From positions 1 through 6,878 of the forward strand of contig JAOPVD010000287.1 of the NCBI GenBank assembly GCA_025966295.1: 6,878 nt of DNA. The letters run 5' to 3'. The DNA is from Frankiales bacterium (lineage in GTDB: Bacteria; Actinomycetota; Actinomycetes; Mycobacteriales; SCTD01). This document shows positions 6,538-6,878 of the stretch, piece by piece (within the stretch, counting starts at the first letter, position 1; every line of letters starts with the position of its first letter). A model generated the notes under the pieces. It was given only the letters and a program-made list of their open reading frames with translations. It searched no databases and was not told the DNA's origin. A program made the translations under genes and the position numbers.

Positions 6538-6596
6538 GTTGATCAAGGCGAAAGGCCCATGATCAACGCGCTCATGGGCCTTCTGCCTTGATCAAC
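6538..6596 (-). terminator. Large inverted repeat between dcd and the operon; probable dcd terminator or attenuator
   Basis: Two 25-base arms (6538-6562 and 6572-6596) are complementary except at two adjacent positions (GA against AG at arm positions 13-14). They enclose a nine-base loop. The arms begin GTTGATCAAGGC and end GCCTTGATCAAC. The repeat lies 28 bases beyond the dcd stop codon and only 23 bases before the longest UDP-xylose synthase start. It is richer in A and T than its surroundings. No T-tract follows on either strand, so a simple intrinsic terminator is not proven. The motif TGATCAA occurs three times: once in each arm and once straddling the loop edge. Confidence 0.6.
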
Positions 6597-6624
6597 CGCG
6601 GTACGCCGGCGACGTACGCGGGCG

Positions 6625-6878
6625 CTACTTGGTGTCGGCGCGGGTGAAGCGCAGGTGCGAGCGCGACGGGGTCGGGCCGCGCTGGTCCTGGTACCGCGAG
6701 CCGTAGATCGACGACCCGTACGGGTGCTCGGCCGGTGAGGTCAGCGGGAGCACGCAGATCTGCCCGATCTTCATGCCCGGGTACAGCTTGATCGGCAGGT
6801 TCGCGACGTTCGAAAGCTCCAACGTCACGTGTCCCGAGAACCCCGGGTCGATGAACCCCGCCGTCGAGTGCGTCAGCA
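6625..6878 (-). CDS. dcd: dCTP deaminase, C-terminal part (possibly bifunctional dCTP deaminase/dUTPase)
   Basis: The 83 visible C-terminal residues belong to the Dcd/dUTPase trimeric fold, which deaminates dCTP on the route to dTMP. THSTAGFIDPGFSGHVTLEL opens the visible part (its second to twenty-first residues). Its Glu in TLELSN aligns with the catalytic Glu of the family. LYPGMKIGQICVLPL follows, then SPAEHPYG, then the tail GSRYQDQRGPTPSRS, which in Dcd closes over the nucleotide. The tail closely resembles mycobacterial Dcd, a bifunctional enzyme that also hydrolyses dUTP, so the same is likely here, though the N-terminal half is off-window. The gene ends with TAG at 6625-6627. It is a housekeeping gene marking the boundary of the glycan locus. 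A 110-base spacer with the inverted repeat separates it from the operon. Confidence 0.95.
   Translation of the reverse strand, partial: LTHSTAGFIDPGFSGHVTLELSNVANLPIKLYPGMKIGQICVLPLTSPAEHPYGSSIYGSRYQDQRGPTPSRSHLRFTRADTK

Noticed and set aside
6601..6617. GTACG...CGTAC five-base stem just past the dcd stop codon
   Set aside because: It is too short and the flanking bases do not extend the pairing; the larger repeat at 6538-6596 is the better terminator candidate.
1..6878. tRNA genes, CRISPR repeats, insertion sequences, phage or defence genes
   Set aside because: None was seen on either strand. All sizeable coding space is explained by sugar-metabolism, transferase and nucleotide-metabolism genes, and the non-coding gaps are at most about 110 bases.

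Overview
The window is GC-rich throughout: hand-counted 60-base rows run from about 63% to 80% GC. GTG starts are common, and the C-terminal dCTP deaminase fragment at the right edge reads like mycobacterial Dcd. Together these point to the chromosome of a high-GC actinobacterium. Genus cannot be fixed from the sequence alone. The content is a stretch of a cell-surface polysaccharide or glycoconjugate locus that abuts the housekeeping gene dcd.

Layout from left to right. Bases 1-1015 (minus) hold most of a GT4-family glycosyltransferase that runs off the left edge. A 73-base divergent spacer follows (1016-1088), then two plus-strand genes: a membrane acyltransferase-3 protein (1089-2219) and a small class I SAM methyltransferase (2242-2904). 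These converge, seven bases apart, on a minus-strand run of four tightly packed genes. In transcription order the run is a UDP-glucuronate decarboxylase (UDP-xylose synthase; 6514-5561), a glucose-1-phosphate cytidylyltransferase-like nucleotidyltransferase (5555-4818), an extended SDR epimerase/dehydratase (4830-3859) and a GT2 glycosyltransferase (3862-2912). Junctions inside the run are a 5-base gap, a 13-base overlap and a 4-base ATGA overlap, so it is almost certainly one operon. To its right lie a large inverted repeat (6538-6596) and the 3' end of dcd (minus, from 6878 off-window to 6625).

Working model (inference): the operon makes one or two activated sugars. UDP-xylose would come from UDP-glucuronate. 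A second nucleotide sugar would come from the nucleotidyltransferase plus the SDR. The GT2 enzyme, and probably the GT4 enzyme, would transfer sugars to a growing glycan. The acyltransferase and methyltransferase would add O-acyl or methyl decorations or modify a precursor. No polymerase, flippase or priming transferase is visible, so the product cannot be named.

I found no RNA gene, insertion sequence, CRISPR array, toxin-antitoxin module or defence system. The most noteworthy items are the 25-base-arm inverted repeat between dcd and the operon, the pairing of a cytidylyltransferase-type enzyme with an SDR that does not look like CDP-glucose 4,6-dehydratase, the lower GC of that SDR gene, and an apparently leaderless start for the GT4 gene. 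None of this establishes a new biological system.
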